From Planctomycetota bacterium (lineage in GTDB: Bacteria > Planctomycetota > SZUA-567 > H5-PLA8): DNA of 64,000 bases. Location of the stretch: NCBI GenBank assembly GCA_027493525.1, contig JAOSKN010000001.1, forward strand, positions 806,001 through 870,000, read 5' to 3'. This document shows, piece after piece, positions 9,509 through 19,289 of this stretch (position 1 is its first letter; the number at the start of each line of letters is the position of its first letter). Made by a program: the position numbers and the translations under genes. The notes below the pieces were generated by a model. That model was not told the DNA's origin and ran no database searches. It was given only the letters and a program-made list of their open reading frames with translations.

Positions 9509-10627
9509 CTAGCTGGATAACTGGTTGCGGGCTTGTTGGCGAGCGGCTTTCAGGGCTTCGTACACCACCTGTACACCAAGGGACTGTTCCGTGTGGTCGT
9601 AGCCGGCCGTCGTGGCGAGGTTGCGGTGCCCGACGCTGAGCTGGACATGCCGCAGGCTGACGCCGCGGGCCACCGACCACGAGACGTGGGCGTGGCGCAG
9701 GCCGTGGGCGGTGAAGGGCGGAATGCCGGCCGCCTTGCAGCAGGCTTCCAGGACGTCATTGAACCAGAAGACGGTCACGGGGGCGCCGGCCTTGAAGCGC
9801 GCGGCCTGGTGGCTGCCGGGGTAAGCGGCCGTCCAGCGGTGCCAGACCAGGTTGTCCGGGCGGACGGGCTGCCGGAGCACCAGCGCCAGGGCTTCCGGGT
9901 CGAGCTGCTTGCGCAGCGGGACGCCGGCCTTGCGCGGGCCCAGGTCCCAGACCCCGGCGCCGCTCACGGCGATCCGGCGCATCTTCGCGGCTTCCCCGAA
10001 GCGGCAGCCGGTGAGCAGCAGGAAGTCCAGCAGATCCCGGAACGAGGACTCCGCGGCATCCCAGGCGGCGAGGTACTCCGCCGGCGCAGGGGTGCGCCGC
10101 GGCGTGGGGACGTGCTTGCGCGGCTCGGTGGGCTCGGTGGGATCGGCCGGGAGCAGGCGCAGGCGGCGCAGTTTCCGGAAGAACGCGGCGACCATGGCGC
10201 GCTTCTTGTTCACGGTGCGGCCGGAACCCTCGAGGCCGTCCAGCCAGGCCTGGACGTGGTGCGGCTGCACGGCGGTCAGGCGGACCCCGGCGCGGTCGCG
10301 CAGGTCCTCGAGGAGCGCCAGCACCTGTTCCACGTAAGCGTCCGTATTGCCCTTCTGCAGGACCCGGCGGCGGTACACGTCGCGCGCTTCGGGCCAGTCG
10401 ATGAAGGTGGGCCGGCCGAGCGTGGCGCGCTGGCGGTTGGCGCCGAGGTTGGCAAGGAAGTCCAGCACCTCCGCGAGGGACCAGGAGACGTTGCGGGTGC
10501 TCTTCGTCGCGCCGACGTAGGCGCGGAACGAGAGCTGGTACGTCCCGGCGGCCAGCTCCCGGTACGAGCCGCAGCGCGGGACGTTGACCCAGGGGGTGGG
10601 GTAGGTTTTCGTCTTACGCTTTGCCAT
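9509..10627 (-). CDS. int: Tyrosine-recombinase integrase
   Basis: 372 residues. The N-terminal half has an arm-binding and SAM-like core-binding region. The catalytic domain shows LLTGCRFGEAAKM (first Arg), AHGLRHAHVSW (HxxR), VGHRNLATTAGYDH (His and the Tyr nucleophile). It integrates the phage at tRNA-Leu. The stop codon at 9509 is 5 bases from the tRNA 5' end on the same strand, so one transcript can cover both. A pair of GTACACC motifs, probable arm-type sites, lies inside its 3' end and again at the right prophage end. The start at 10627 is supported by basic N-terminal residues (MAKRKTK). Confidence 0.92.
   Translation of the reverse strand: MAKRKTKTYPTPWVNVPRCGSYRELAAGTYQLSFRAYVGATKSTRNVSWSLAEVLDFLANLGANRQRATLGRPTFIDWPEARDVYRRRVLQKGNTDAYVEQVLALLEDLRDRAGVRLTAVQPHHVQAWLDGLEGSGRTVNKKRAMVAAFFRKLRRLRLLPADPTEPTEPRKHVPTPRRTPAPAEYLAAWDAAESSFRDLLDFLLLTGCRFGEAAKMRRIAVSGAGVWDLGPRKAGVPLRKQLDPEALALVLRQPVRPDNLVWHRWTAAYPGSHQAARFKAGAPVTVFWFNDVLEACCKAAGIPPFTAHGLRHAHVSWSVARGVSLRHVQLSVGHRNLATTAGYDHTEQSLGVQVVYEALKAARQQARNQLSS
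9560..9579 (+). promoter_or_regulatory. Putative left arm-type integrase site
   Basis: GTACACCACCTGTACACCAA: two GTACACC units spaced 11 bases start to start. It matches 42934-42953 at 19 of 20 positions, in direct orientation, and both copies are just inside the prophage ends. Paired short repeats flanking the core are what integrase arm-binding sites look like. Binding is inferred. Confidence 0.55.
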
Positions 10628-10632
10628 GGGGC

Positions 10633-10667
10633 GGGCTCGGGTTCTGGGGGCCGGGTTCTGGGGGCCG
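10633..10667. repeat. 7-bp-period repeat array upstream of int
   Basis: Five units of seven: GGGCTCG-GGTTCTG-GGGGCCG-GGTTCTG-GGGGCCG, starting six bases before the int start codon. It occupies the position where the int ribosome site would lie. Confidence 0.65.
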
Positions 10668-10786
10668 GCGCTTGCGGCGCGGCTTATCCTGACCCTTATC
10701 CGCAGGGGGTTAAGGGGGCGGGCCGGGCGAAGAGGCCGAGCCAGGGCATTTTCGAGGCTACGATCCGGCGGGGATCGGGGCGTTCG

Positions 10787-10924
10787 TCACCAGCGCGGCT
10801 CAGGGAGCACCCCCTTGTCGATCAGGTAGACCAGCAGCCCGCCCAGCCAGACGCCGATGGAGATCATGCAGACGGCCAGCGTGAGCCGTTCTACCCAGCG
10901 GGGTACGGGGCGGTGCCAGTCCAT
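10787..10924 (-). CDS. Small single-pass membrane protein
   Basis: 45 residues beginning MDWHRPVPRWVERL, then a hydrophobic span (TLAVCMISIGVWLGGLLVYL) and a short polar tail. The start lies 6 bases after the stop of the exported coiled-coil gene on the same strand, so the two are likely cotranscribed. Its place between the repressor and integrase is typical of lysogenic-conversion or superinfection-exclusion genes, but that role is only inferred from position. No family recognised. Confidence 0.6.
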   Translation of the reverse strand: MDWHRPVPRWVERLTLAVCMISIGVWLGGLLVYLIDKGVLPEPRW

Positions 10925-10929
10925 GATGG

Positions 10930-11601
10930 CTATTTATCCCATTCAGCTCCGTACAGTTTCTTGGCGGTCTCGGGGTGTTTGAGCAGCCATCGAAGTTTTG
11001 CAATGGCTTCAGGTTGTCCCTGTTGTGCCGCTCTACGTATGGCGTTTAATGTGTTTTCTCCCTCTGGCGTAAACGCCGGCGGCTCGAGCTTCTCCGGCAG
11101 AGGCCCCGCGTTGACCGCTTGGCCGGTAAGGACGTCGTAGATTTCTTCTGCACTCGCCGATCTACGCGTTCCCAACACCACCCCCTGCTTGAAAATCTGC
11201 TTCGCGCGCTCGGCGTGCACAGACGCAACCCCAAGAGCGTCGCCGTTTTCCAAATAAATGGTCTTGCCGTCCTTACTGATTGATGCCACCGTGCGCGCAC
11301 GACGCGCTTCTTCCTCCTGCACCCGCCTCATCGAGGCTTTCTGTTCGGCCTCAATTTCCTTCAGCGCCAACAAGACCTTTAGCTTAGCGTCAAGCTCTGG
11401 ATCGGCCTCGAAGAGCAATTTTATGGTCTGCTGCAACTCAACAATCTTCTCTTGCAGAACAATCTCCCGCTTTTTGGTGGATTCCTGCGTATCGGCCTGA
11501 CCTGAAGCATAGCCATCGTTCCAGCCGCGATTATAATCATCCGATTGACCCCACGCGGAACCCAATACCAGCAAAGGTATTACTAGTATAGACCGGAACA
11601 T
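10930..11601 (-). CDS. Exported coiled-coil protein of the prophage control end
   Basis: 223 residues. The start at 11601 is fixed by GGAGG seven bases upstream and a signal peptide (MFRSILVIPLLVLGSAWGQ). It is followed by a Gly/Tyr/Asp-rich patch (DDYNRGWNDGYASGQADTQ), then a charged coiled coil (KKREIVLQEKIVELQQTI through EEEARRAR) and a C-terminal alpha-helical part. Base composition is visibly less GC-rich than the neighbours, suggesting a separately acquired cargo gene. It lies between repressor and integrase on the strand active in a lysogen, so it may be expressed by the prophage and act in the host envelope. Family not recognised. Confidence 0.7.
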   Translation of the reverse strand: MFRSILVIPLLVLGSAWGQSDDYNRGWNDGYASGQADTQESTKKREIVLQEKIVELQQTIKLLFEADPELDAKLKVLLALKEIEAEQKASMRRVQEEEARRARTVASISKDGKTIYLENGDALGVASVHAERAKQIFKQGVVLGTRRSASAEEIYDVLTGQAVNAGPLPEKLEPPAFTPEGENTLNAIRRAAQQGQPEAIAKLRWLLKHPETAKKLYGAEWDK

Positions 11602-11672
11602 AACTGATCCTCCGTTATGGTGCTGAAACAGGTAAAACAACCTACATCTTGGGGCTTGATTCTAGCATTCCG

Positions 11673-12395
11673 TTAGGGTAATTTCTCCCCGTTATCAGGC
11701 ACCGAAAGGCTACGATCCCGGGGGGATTTCTTCGATGCACGACGAGCTTTTGCACGTCCGCCGGACCCTGCTGCAGGTGATCCATACGCTGCGGCAGGAT
11801 CCTGAATTACAGAGGTTGGACCCGTCCCTTTTGCCGACGTTTGAGGAGCGGTTATCTGACGTAACTCATTGCTTACAGACTTCAAGAGGTGCCCAAGGAG
11901 AGACTCGGTTGGAACCTTCGACAACTCCCCCAATACCTGAGCGTGCAGAACTTTTAGGTCCTTCCGCCGTTGTGGCGTCCATTCGTGCCGCGCGCCGGCG
12001 GGCACTCCGCGCCGCTCAATCATAGCCCGCACGTCCTTCAGGTGCGAGGCGAAGGTGGCCAGGGCCGGAAAGCCTTCGCAGAGGTCGCGGATCGCCCGGA
12101 GTTCGGCGAAGACTTCGCGCAGCTGCGCCTGCTCGATTGCGTTCAGGTCCGCCGGCGCCAGGGGCGCGGACTTCAAAAGCAGATCGTTGGGCCAGAGGCC
12201 CACGGCCAGGCCGGCGCGGGTAACGTGACAGGCCCCGCCTTCGCGCCCGTTCTCCCAATGATGCAGGCTGGATTGCTCGACACCGGCCCTCCGCGCAGCC
12301 TCATTGAGCCCAAGGCTGGCGAGTTCTCGGGCTGTCCGTAGTTTCTGCCCGATTTCCTCAGCAGAACAGACTTCAAGCGTTTCAAGGTTGTTCAT
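11673..12395 (-). CDS. XRE-family phage repressor
   Basis: 240 residues. An HTH_XRE domain at about 10-65 (IGQKLRTARELASLGLNEAA, then RAGVEQSSLHHWENGREG) is followed by a helical middle and a basic low-complexity tail. There is no LexA-type Ser/Lys protease dyad, so RecA-linked self-cleavage is not expected. It starts at 12395, next to a three-operator region at 12417-12470 whose outer operators carry divergent TTGACA boxes. On the repressor side the putative -10 is so close to the ATG that the mRNA would be almost leaderless. Position, domain and operators together support the lysogeny repressor. Confidence 0.8.
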   Translation of the reverse strand: MNNLETLEVCSAEEIGQKLRTARELASLGLNEAARRAGVEQSSLHHWENGREGGACHVTRAGLAVGLWPNDLLLKSAPLAPADLNAIEQAQLREVFAELRAIRDLCEGFPALATFASHLKDVRAMIERRGVPAGARHEWTPQRRKDLKVLHAQVLGELSKVPTESLLGHLLKSVSNELRQITAPQTSAKGTGPTSVIQDPAAAYGSPAAGSGGRAKARRASKKSPRDRSLSVPDNGEKLP

Positions 12396-12416
12396 GCACG
12401 AACGCTAGCCCAGCCA

Positions 12417-12470
12417 TTCTCTATTGTCAACGTTCTCTAATCGAAAAAATTAAAGATTGACATTAGAGAA
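12417..12470. promoter_or_regulatory. Repressor operators with divergent -35 boxes
   Basis: Three related sites: TTCTCTATTGTCAA (12417-12430), TTCTCTAATCGAA (12433-12445) and TTGACATTAGAGAA (12457-12470). The third is the inverted complement of the first at 13 of 14 positions. Each outer site contains a perfect TTGACA: on the minus strand at 12430-12425 for the repressor, and on the plus strand at 12457-12462 for the rightward gene at 12493, with a weak TAAAGA -10 at 12480. Repressor binding would therefore cover both promoters. Confidence 0.7.
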
Positions 12471-15400
12471 TGCCCGGGGTAAAGAGTCTCACATGGTCAA
12501 GCGCAAACGAATCTCCCGAAGCCGAGCGCGGCGGAACTTCGCGGTGGTGGTGGACACGCGGGTGCTGCTGGAGGCGCGGCTGCGCGCGGCGCTGGGGGAG
12601 GCCTGGAGCGCGGCGGGCGAGCTGGCGGCGTTGGGCCGCGCGGCGGAGCCGGCGGCGGGCTAGCATCATCGGCACCGCCTTGCGGCTCCAGGTGTAGAAG
12701 AAGACCGCCCGGCCCATGTACTTCTTTTCGAAGTCCGACAGGTCGCCGTAGTCGAACAGCGCCTTCTTGACCGACTCCGCCGCGGCTTCCGGCGTCAGCC
12801 CTTCGACGGTGCGCTTGTAGAGATAATGCCCCACCCGGTCCACGCCCTCGACGGCTTGCGCGTCCATGCCCCGCAAGCCCTTGAGTTCTCCACCTGCGGC
12901 CACCTGGCCCGGCAGATTGGCCAGCGCGGCGCTGGTCCGCTCGCCCGCCTTGATAAAGCGGTTGTCTGGGTCGAAGGGGTTGGCGCTTACGCCCTTCTCG
13001 CGCAGCGCATTCCCGAACTCGGCCTCATAGAACCCGTTGTTCACGATTCGAAGCTCGCGCAGTTCCTCGAGCAGCCGGGCCCGATCCAGCGCTTCGCCCC
13101 CGGGCGTCGTCAGGTTCACCTCCAACCCGGCGAGAACCTTATGCGCGGCCGTGTAGTGGTCGCCCGTCACCGGCACGTCCTCGAGCCAGCTCTGCACGCG
13201 GTTGGAGAACCGGTTGCGCAGGTGGTAGGCCGGGAACGCGCGCGTCACGTAGCTCTTGAGCATCCGCGTGGTGTCGTCGTACAGCTTCAGCAGCCCGGTC
13301 ACTTCCTCGGGGTTCTGCAGCCGCTGCATGGCCTTCTGCACCGCCTGCGCGGTGGGCAGGTCGGGGAAGGCCACGGCCGGCAGGCCCTGGCGCTTGCGCA
13401 TTTCGTTGAATTCGCTGATCCCGTACCCGCCCTTGCGGAACTTCTCGATCCCCGGCGCCGTGGGGTCCGGCGTCGCCCAGGCCTGTTTCGGCGGGATCTC
13501 CTCGCCCAGCCGCGCCGCCACGCCCTTGAAGAAGTCGTCTCCGGCCTTCGCGCGGATGGTCCGCGCGGTGCGCGTATAGAGCTGCACCGCCGGATCCTCG
13601 CTGAAAATATCCTTCCGCGCCCCGATCTTCCGGGCGATCTCGTTCTTTTCGGCGATGCTCAGGCCCTTGTAGGCCGGGAGCCGTTCGAGCTGGCTCCCGT
13701 GCGTGTTCCGGATCTCCAGCTCGTGGGCCAGGAACTCGCCCACCAGGCCCTTCTGCTCCAGGAAGGCGCGGTCCGCCGGCTTCAGCCGCTCCAGGGTCCC
13801 CTTCGCCCAGCCACGATCCACCTTGGGAATCCCGTGGAACTCGCCGCGCCGGGCGCGGCCGGCCACGTCAAGCTTCTGCTGGAGGTAGGGCAGCAGCCGG
13901 TTCTCGTCGGGCTTCACCCCGGCCTTGACCCGCGCTTTCTCCAGCTCGACAAAGAAACTCGCGCGCCCTTCCTCGCCCAGCTTGCCCAGGAAGCTCCGCC
14001 CGTAGTTCGTCGTCACCACCGGCGCATACGCTACCCGCGGGTCGTCCAGGCGCGGCGTCGCGTGCGTCAAGGTCGAGTCCAGTTTGAAAAGCTGCTCGTA
14101 CCGCTCGCGCAGCGCGTCCCCGACCTCGGCCACCTTGGCGTCGGGCTTCCCGCCCTTCTCCAGGTACTCGGTGACGGCGCGGTTGACCTCGGGCGCCGCG
14201 TCCGGCGGGACGATCCGCCGCACCTGCTCGACGGCCACGCCTTTCTTCTTCGCCGTATCCTCGAGGTACGTCCGCAGCTTCGACTGCGCCACGGCCTCCT
14301 TGCCGAACTGCTCCGCAAAGCGCCGCCGGTCGATCACCGCGTCAATCTCTTTGCGGCCGGCCTCCGGGCTCCAAGGCGGTTTCTTCCCGCTGCGCAGCCA
14401 GGAGTCGTAATAGAGCGCCTTGTCGCGCAGCTCCACGAACTCGCGGTGCAGCTTGGAGAATTCGGGGGTGCCGGGCTTCAGTTTCGCCAGGCGCGCCTCG
14501 TAGCCCTGCAACCGCGCCACGGCGTCGTCGCGCAGACCCTCCAGCACGTCCTCGGCCTCGGTGGCCAGGGACGGCTTGAACTTGCCGGCTTGGGCTGGCC
14601 GGCCCGTCGGCACGGACGGCGCCTCGTCTCCCTGGAACATGAACTTACCCGTATCCAGGCCGTACTCGCCGCTGTTGAACTTGCCCTTGATCTGTGTGTT
14701 GTCGAATGCCACCCAAGCAGGATAGCGCCGCCCGCCAGACCGGCCGCCCAGGTACTGGATGCCGTCGTAATCGCGCTGAATCAGGTACTCAGCCAACCGC
14801 TCGCGCGCCTCGCCGGGGCTCAAGCCTTCGGCCTCCTGCAGCATTTCCTCCATGTGGCGATAGAGGTCGTCGCCGCGCATGGCCGGCCCGTCGTACGCGC
14901 CCAAGAGGTCCTCGATTTCCGCCGGGCTATAGATGCGTTCCGTAATGAAGGGCTTTTCGATGCGCAAATGAGCCGGCACTACCTTGGCGCCGATCCCGTC
15001 CATGCCCTTCTTTTCCGCGAAGAGCGCGCCGCCGCCGTACTGGCTGGCCACCGCGGGATCTTCCGTAAAGTAGTAACCGGGACCGTACACGTTGGTGGGC
15101 TTGCTGCGCTTGAACTCGTCAAAGTCGGCGGTGGTGCCGTGGTAGACGGTCCGGGGCTGGCCGGCCTCGTCAATCACCTTCGACACCCCGAACCAGCGTT
15201 TGCGGTTCGCCTCTTTTTCCTGCGGCGTCAACCCCTCCTCGGCGTCGAAGAGCGCGCCCTGCCCGCCGGCCTGGTCCTTCTTGAGGTTCTCGCGGTAGCG
15301 TTTGGCGTCGGAGGTCAGCGTGTTGTCGAACATCTGGCCCTGTTCGCCCTGCGCGGCCAGCCGGCCCTGCTCGGCGTCCGCCACCACCTGCTCGCCCAGC

Positions 15401-18400
15401 AGGTTGTCCTCCATCCGAATCAGGGGCTTTTCGACCGCCGGCGCCGAAAGGGCGGCCTTTAGCCGTTGCTCCTCCTCACGGGTCAGCAGCTTGCGGTGGG
15501 CGGCCTGGGACAGCATGAACTCGGCATCGTCCGCTCGAAGGTGACCGGTCTGCACCAGGCCGCCCAATTGCCCGCCGTCCTTGGCCAGGATCGCCTTCAC
15601 GGCTTCCGGCTTGTCACGCCAGGCATTCCCGAATTTACGCTGCGCCTTGACCAGCTCGCGGTCCGCGGCCTGAGCCGCGCCGGCCTCCGCTTCACGCAGC
15701 GCCTTGCTGGCCCAGCCGTTCCCCTCGTACCCGCGCAGCACCTCGACCGGCACGGGCTTCCCTTCGGCCACCGCCCGCTTGACGTGCTGCGCGTGCGCCA
15801 TGTTGGACACCGCCACCTCATCCGGGCCCTTCGCGTCGCCCAGGTACTCCTGCCGCGTCATTTGCCAGGCTTCGCGCGTCGCCTTCGGCGTGTGCATGTC
15901 GGCCAGCGCCTCGCCCGCCGTCGGCGCCGCCCGCGGCAACCCCTCCCCGCCCAGCAGCCGGTCGTACACCCCCCGCACCTCGTCGGGGATCTGGACGCCT
16001 TCGACCTTCCCGCCGCGCACGGCATCGTAAATCCGGGTCAGCCAGTCCTTCAGCTTGGAGAAGACGCCCGCCAGGCCCTCCGTCGGCGCCTTGCCCGTCT
16101 TCAGGTACTTCTCGAAGCCCCGCGCGAACGTTTCCTCCTGTTCCCGCGTGAACTTCGCGCCGGCCTCCGCGCCCACCCAGCGCTCGACCGTCGCCAGGTC
16201 CGCGCCCTCCAGGTCCTTGCGCATGATATGGCCCAGCTCGTGCAGGCTGGTGGACACGTCCGCGTTCTTGAAGGCGTGCACGATCGCCTTGTGTTCGTCC
16301 ACGAACTCCACCGCGCCCCGCGCGCCGGCCTTGCCTTCCCGTTGCAGCAGCGCCCGCATTTCGGGCGTCAGTTCGCCCTTCCGCACCTCCTGGATCCGCG
16401 TGGCGTACCACTCGGCCGCCTCCTTGCCGTGCTGCCTGGCCCAGGTGTTGGCCCGGGCGTCGGCAATGGCCAGCACCGCCTTCGACTGTTCGGCAGGCAG
16501 CCGGAATTTCGTCTTCAAGTCCGTGTAGAAGCGTTCCCGCGTGTAGGCGGCCGGCTCCAGTTTCGAAGCCGCAGCCGTCCCGGCGATCTCCGGCAGGGGC
16601 GGCTTGACCGCGGGAGCTGGGGGCTGAGGGCTGGGGGTCGGGGGCTCCGACACATTGGACACATTCGACGGAATCCCCGGCTCCTGCGCCTTCCAGGCCT
16701 GGCTGGTGGGGTCCATGCTCAGCACCTGCTGGGACTTCGGGCGCTTCGGCGGCAGCGCCGGCGACGGAGCGACCTCCGGCCCGAACTCCGGCATCTTCCC
16801 GCGCTCGCCCGTCCGCTCGATCGCCGTCCCGGCGTCCATCGGGACGTGCTCCGGCGGCAGCTCGAGCTGGTAGCCGTCCTTGACCTTCAGCTTCCCCTCC
16901 GGCGTGGTGCCCTTCACCGTGTAGGTGTCGCCGCCCAGCTTGAACTTGTCCCCCACCATCAGCTCGGCCGCGTCGGCGTCGATGAAGTCCACCGACTTGA
17001 GCTGGTCTTGCAGCAGGTCCGCGGGCACGCCCGCGTCCAGCGCGTCCGAGATCGTCTTGGGCAGCCCCTTCGCGCGCCCCACCGTGCGGCTCTCGTCCGG
17101 CACGCTCGTCACCACCCGCTGCTGCCATGAGCGCACCACGTCGGACGCGGCGCGGTCCCCAAAGGCCGCCCGCGCGGCCTCGGCCTCCGCCTCGCCCGCC
17201 AGCGCGCCGATCCGGTTGGCGTCCGCCGAACGCTGCCGCAGCGCTTTCCGCTCCACGGGCTCGTACTGCGCCAGCGCCGCCGCCTCGCCCTGCTGCGCCT
17301 GCTGCTGAGCCACCCGCGGCGACGGCTGCAAGCGCCCGAACTCTTCCGGACTGAGCGTGATCGTCTCCGCCTTCCGCTCATAGCGGCCCCGCTGCCAGGG
17401 CTTCTCCGAGCCTTCGCCCGCCTTCAACTCCCGGCGCTGAATCTCGATCTGCACCCGCCCATCCGGAAGCACCGCCGTCACCTTCGCATCAATGGGCTTC
17501 TTAAAGCGCCGGTCCGGAATCCGGTAACGGACCTTCTCCCCCTCCCGCACGTACTCAGGCGGAGGCTTAGGCATAGGCTTAGGCTGCGGCGCAGGCTCAA
17601 CGGCAGGCGCGGCCACCGGCTCAGGCTCAGGCTTAATATAAGGAGGCCCGGCAGGCTCGACCGTAGGCACGTGCGCAGCCGGAAACACTGGCCGGGCCGG
17701 TGCTTCGCTCGGAACTTCTCCCGCCGCCTGCTCCAGCGCCTGCGTCCGGCCCACCTCGTCCTTCACCTCGCGCACCGCCGCCTCGGGGTTCTCCAGCACC
17801 GCCTCCGGCAGCAGCTTGAAGCGCTCGGCGTCGAGCTGCTTACGCAGGTGCTCCGCATCGGCCTCCGCGTTCTGCGCGCGACGCACCGCCACGTCCACGT
17901 GCTCGCTGGTAAAGAGCTGTTCCCCGGTCTCCGGATCGAAGCGTTCACCCTCCACCACGACCGGCCCCGGCCGGCCGGGTGGACCCTCGGGTGGACGCGG
18001 CGCCGGGCCTTCCAGAGGTGGGGGGGATTGCCCTGGCGGTTCCCGGCGCCGCGGCGCCGTCGGTTCGACCTCGCTCAATGCGTGGCGCAGCCCCGCGGCC
18101 TCGTCCAGCGCGTCGGCGTGGCCGGCGGCAATGCGCCCTTCAGCCGTCTCCAGTTCCTGCCGCAGCAACCGCGCCTGCTCGGGTCCCACGCCGTGCATCC
18201 GGTCGAAGAGCCCGAAGACGTCCCGCGCGATCGGCGCGCCCTTCAAGGCCTGCCCCGCGCGCTGCAAGCCGCCCAGCACCGGCGCGCCGGCGATCAACGT
18301 CCGCTCCGGCAGGTGCACCGCCGGATCGAGGAACCGCATCGCCGACTCGAAGCCCCGGTCCAGGCTCTTCAGGCCCAGCGCGTCGCCGGCCTTCGTCCCG

Positions 18401-19273
18401 GCCAGCACCTTCACCGGCAGCTCCGGCAGCCGCAGGATCCCGAACGGGCTGAAACTCGCGTGCCCCCAGCCCCCAAAAGCTGCCGCTGCCCCGCCTGCGC
18501 CTGCGCGGCCCAATCCGCACCCAGCTCCCACGGCAGGCCCTTCTCGCGCAGATACCCGAACGCCTGCGCCTCGGGGCTCACGCCCTCGCGCACGCCCCGG
18601 CCGATCCCGCGCAGCTTGGCCCAAAGCTGCTCGGCCTCGCCCGCCCGCGCCGCCGGCGCGTTCGACCTCCCCGGCCCGCTCCAGCGCCTTCGCCGCCTTC
18701 GTCGCCGCCCGCGCCTCCGCCGCCAACCCCCGCGTGCCGCCCAGGAACTTCCCCGCCGTCTCCGCCGCGCGCCCGCCTCTTGGTCAGCGCCCCGACCCCG
18801 CCCAGCACGTTCCAGATGCTCGCGACCGTCTCCAAGCCGAACCCCGCCGCGCCCGGCAGGCTCAGCAGCGGATTGTCCTCCCGGTCGATCAGGCCCCAAT
18901 TCTTCAGCACGCGCTGCCCCGAAACCTGCTCCCCAGGCTCGCCCGCCAGCACCCCGCGCAGGTAGCTGTCCACGTAGTCGAAGGCCCCGCCGATCTTCGA
19001 CAGCAGCCCCTCCTCTTCGGGCAGCTCCAGGGGCGGGTTCTGGGGTCCGGGTTCTGGAAGTTGAGGGGGCGGAAGCGTGGGGCTCAGGCTGCTCGGAGTC
19101 GCCCAGGGCAACCCGCCGGCGCCGGCCGCCGGCTCGGCCCAGGGCAAGCCCTGCGCGCTCGGCGGAGTCCACTCGGAACCCGCGCCCGGCGCCGGACCGT
19201 ACGAGGGCCGCGGCAGCCGCCGCAGCGTCTCGGTGAGCGGGTCCACCAGCGGAAGTTCCCAGGGCAGCGGCAT
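12463..19273 (-). CDS. Giant virion polyvalent protein (gene 'B'), C terminus replaced by inversion; N-terminal frameshifts
   Basis: Reconstructed start MPLPWELPLVDPL at 19273. Authentic coding runs to the repeat edge at 12662 (about 2,204 codons), then 66 antisense-derived codons lead to a chance stop at 12463. Three frame breaks near 18770, 18660 and 18470-18474 are single-base homopolymer shifts. Features: Pro-rich linkers, HELGH metallopeptidase-like motif near residue 1011 (STSLHELGHIM), ADP-ribosyltransferase-like motif near 1375 (VYHGTTADFDEF, then GPGYYFTEDPAVASQYGG), and a long helical C-terminal region. Such phage polyvalent proteins are packaged and injected to act on the host. The missing 247 codons are at 42190-42931 on the other strand. 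Confidence 0.85.
12493..12663 (+). pseudogene. Early phage gene 'A', 5' part cut by the inversion breakpoint
   Basis: 56 codons from the ATG at 12493: a basic start (MVKRKRISRSRARRNFAVVV) and an alpha-helical stretch (LLEARLRAALGEAWSAAGEL). The stop TAG at 12661 sits exactly on the junction with the inverted repeat. It is the first gene rightward of the operators. Its probable continuation lies at 41566 downward on the minus strand. Using a GCGGG shared by both flanks, the joined protein would read EPAAG-TKPAAAVKVWQG in frame, leaving two filler bases at the junction. A basic DNA-binding role is a guess from composition. Confidence 0.6.
12662..13284 (-). repeat. 623-bp inverted repeat, left copy (gene B segment)
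   Basis: Reverse complement of 41567-42189 over 623 bases. The translations are identical except one residue: Ser here versus Arg there, from a T at 12933 against C at 41918. Sequence diverges abruptly at both ends. The copy carries the minus-strand coding frame of the giant virion gene from the LYDDTTRML motif to VPMML. Confidence 0.95.
16614..16648. repeat. 7-bp-period array inside gene B
   Basis: GAGCTGG-GGGCTGA-GGGCTGG-GGGTCGG-GGGCTCC, five units within the coding frame of a Pro-rich linker of the giant protein. Confidence 0.6.
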
Positions 19274-19289
19274 GTTCGAAGCCCTTGGG

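Noticed and set aside
11735..12025. Plus-strand ORF of 96 codons overlapping the repressor gene
   Set aside because: It lies antisense to the repressor, whose HTH domain and operators are clear; no ribosome site or family evidence supports it.
12457..12492. Upstream extension of the 12493 gene from a TTG at 12457
   Set aside because: That codon is part of the TTGACA promoter box within an operator, so it is unlikely to be translated.
12826..15462. Long plus-strand ORF of 878 codons opposite the giant gene
   Set aside because: It is the antisense frame of a GC-rich gene: His/Arg/Leu-rich with no domain signal.
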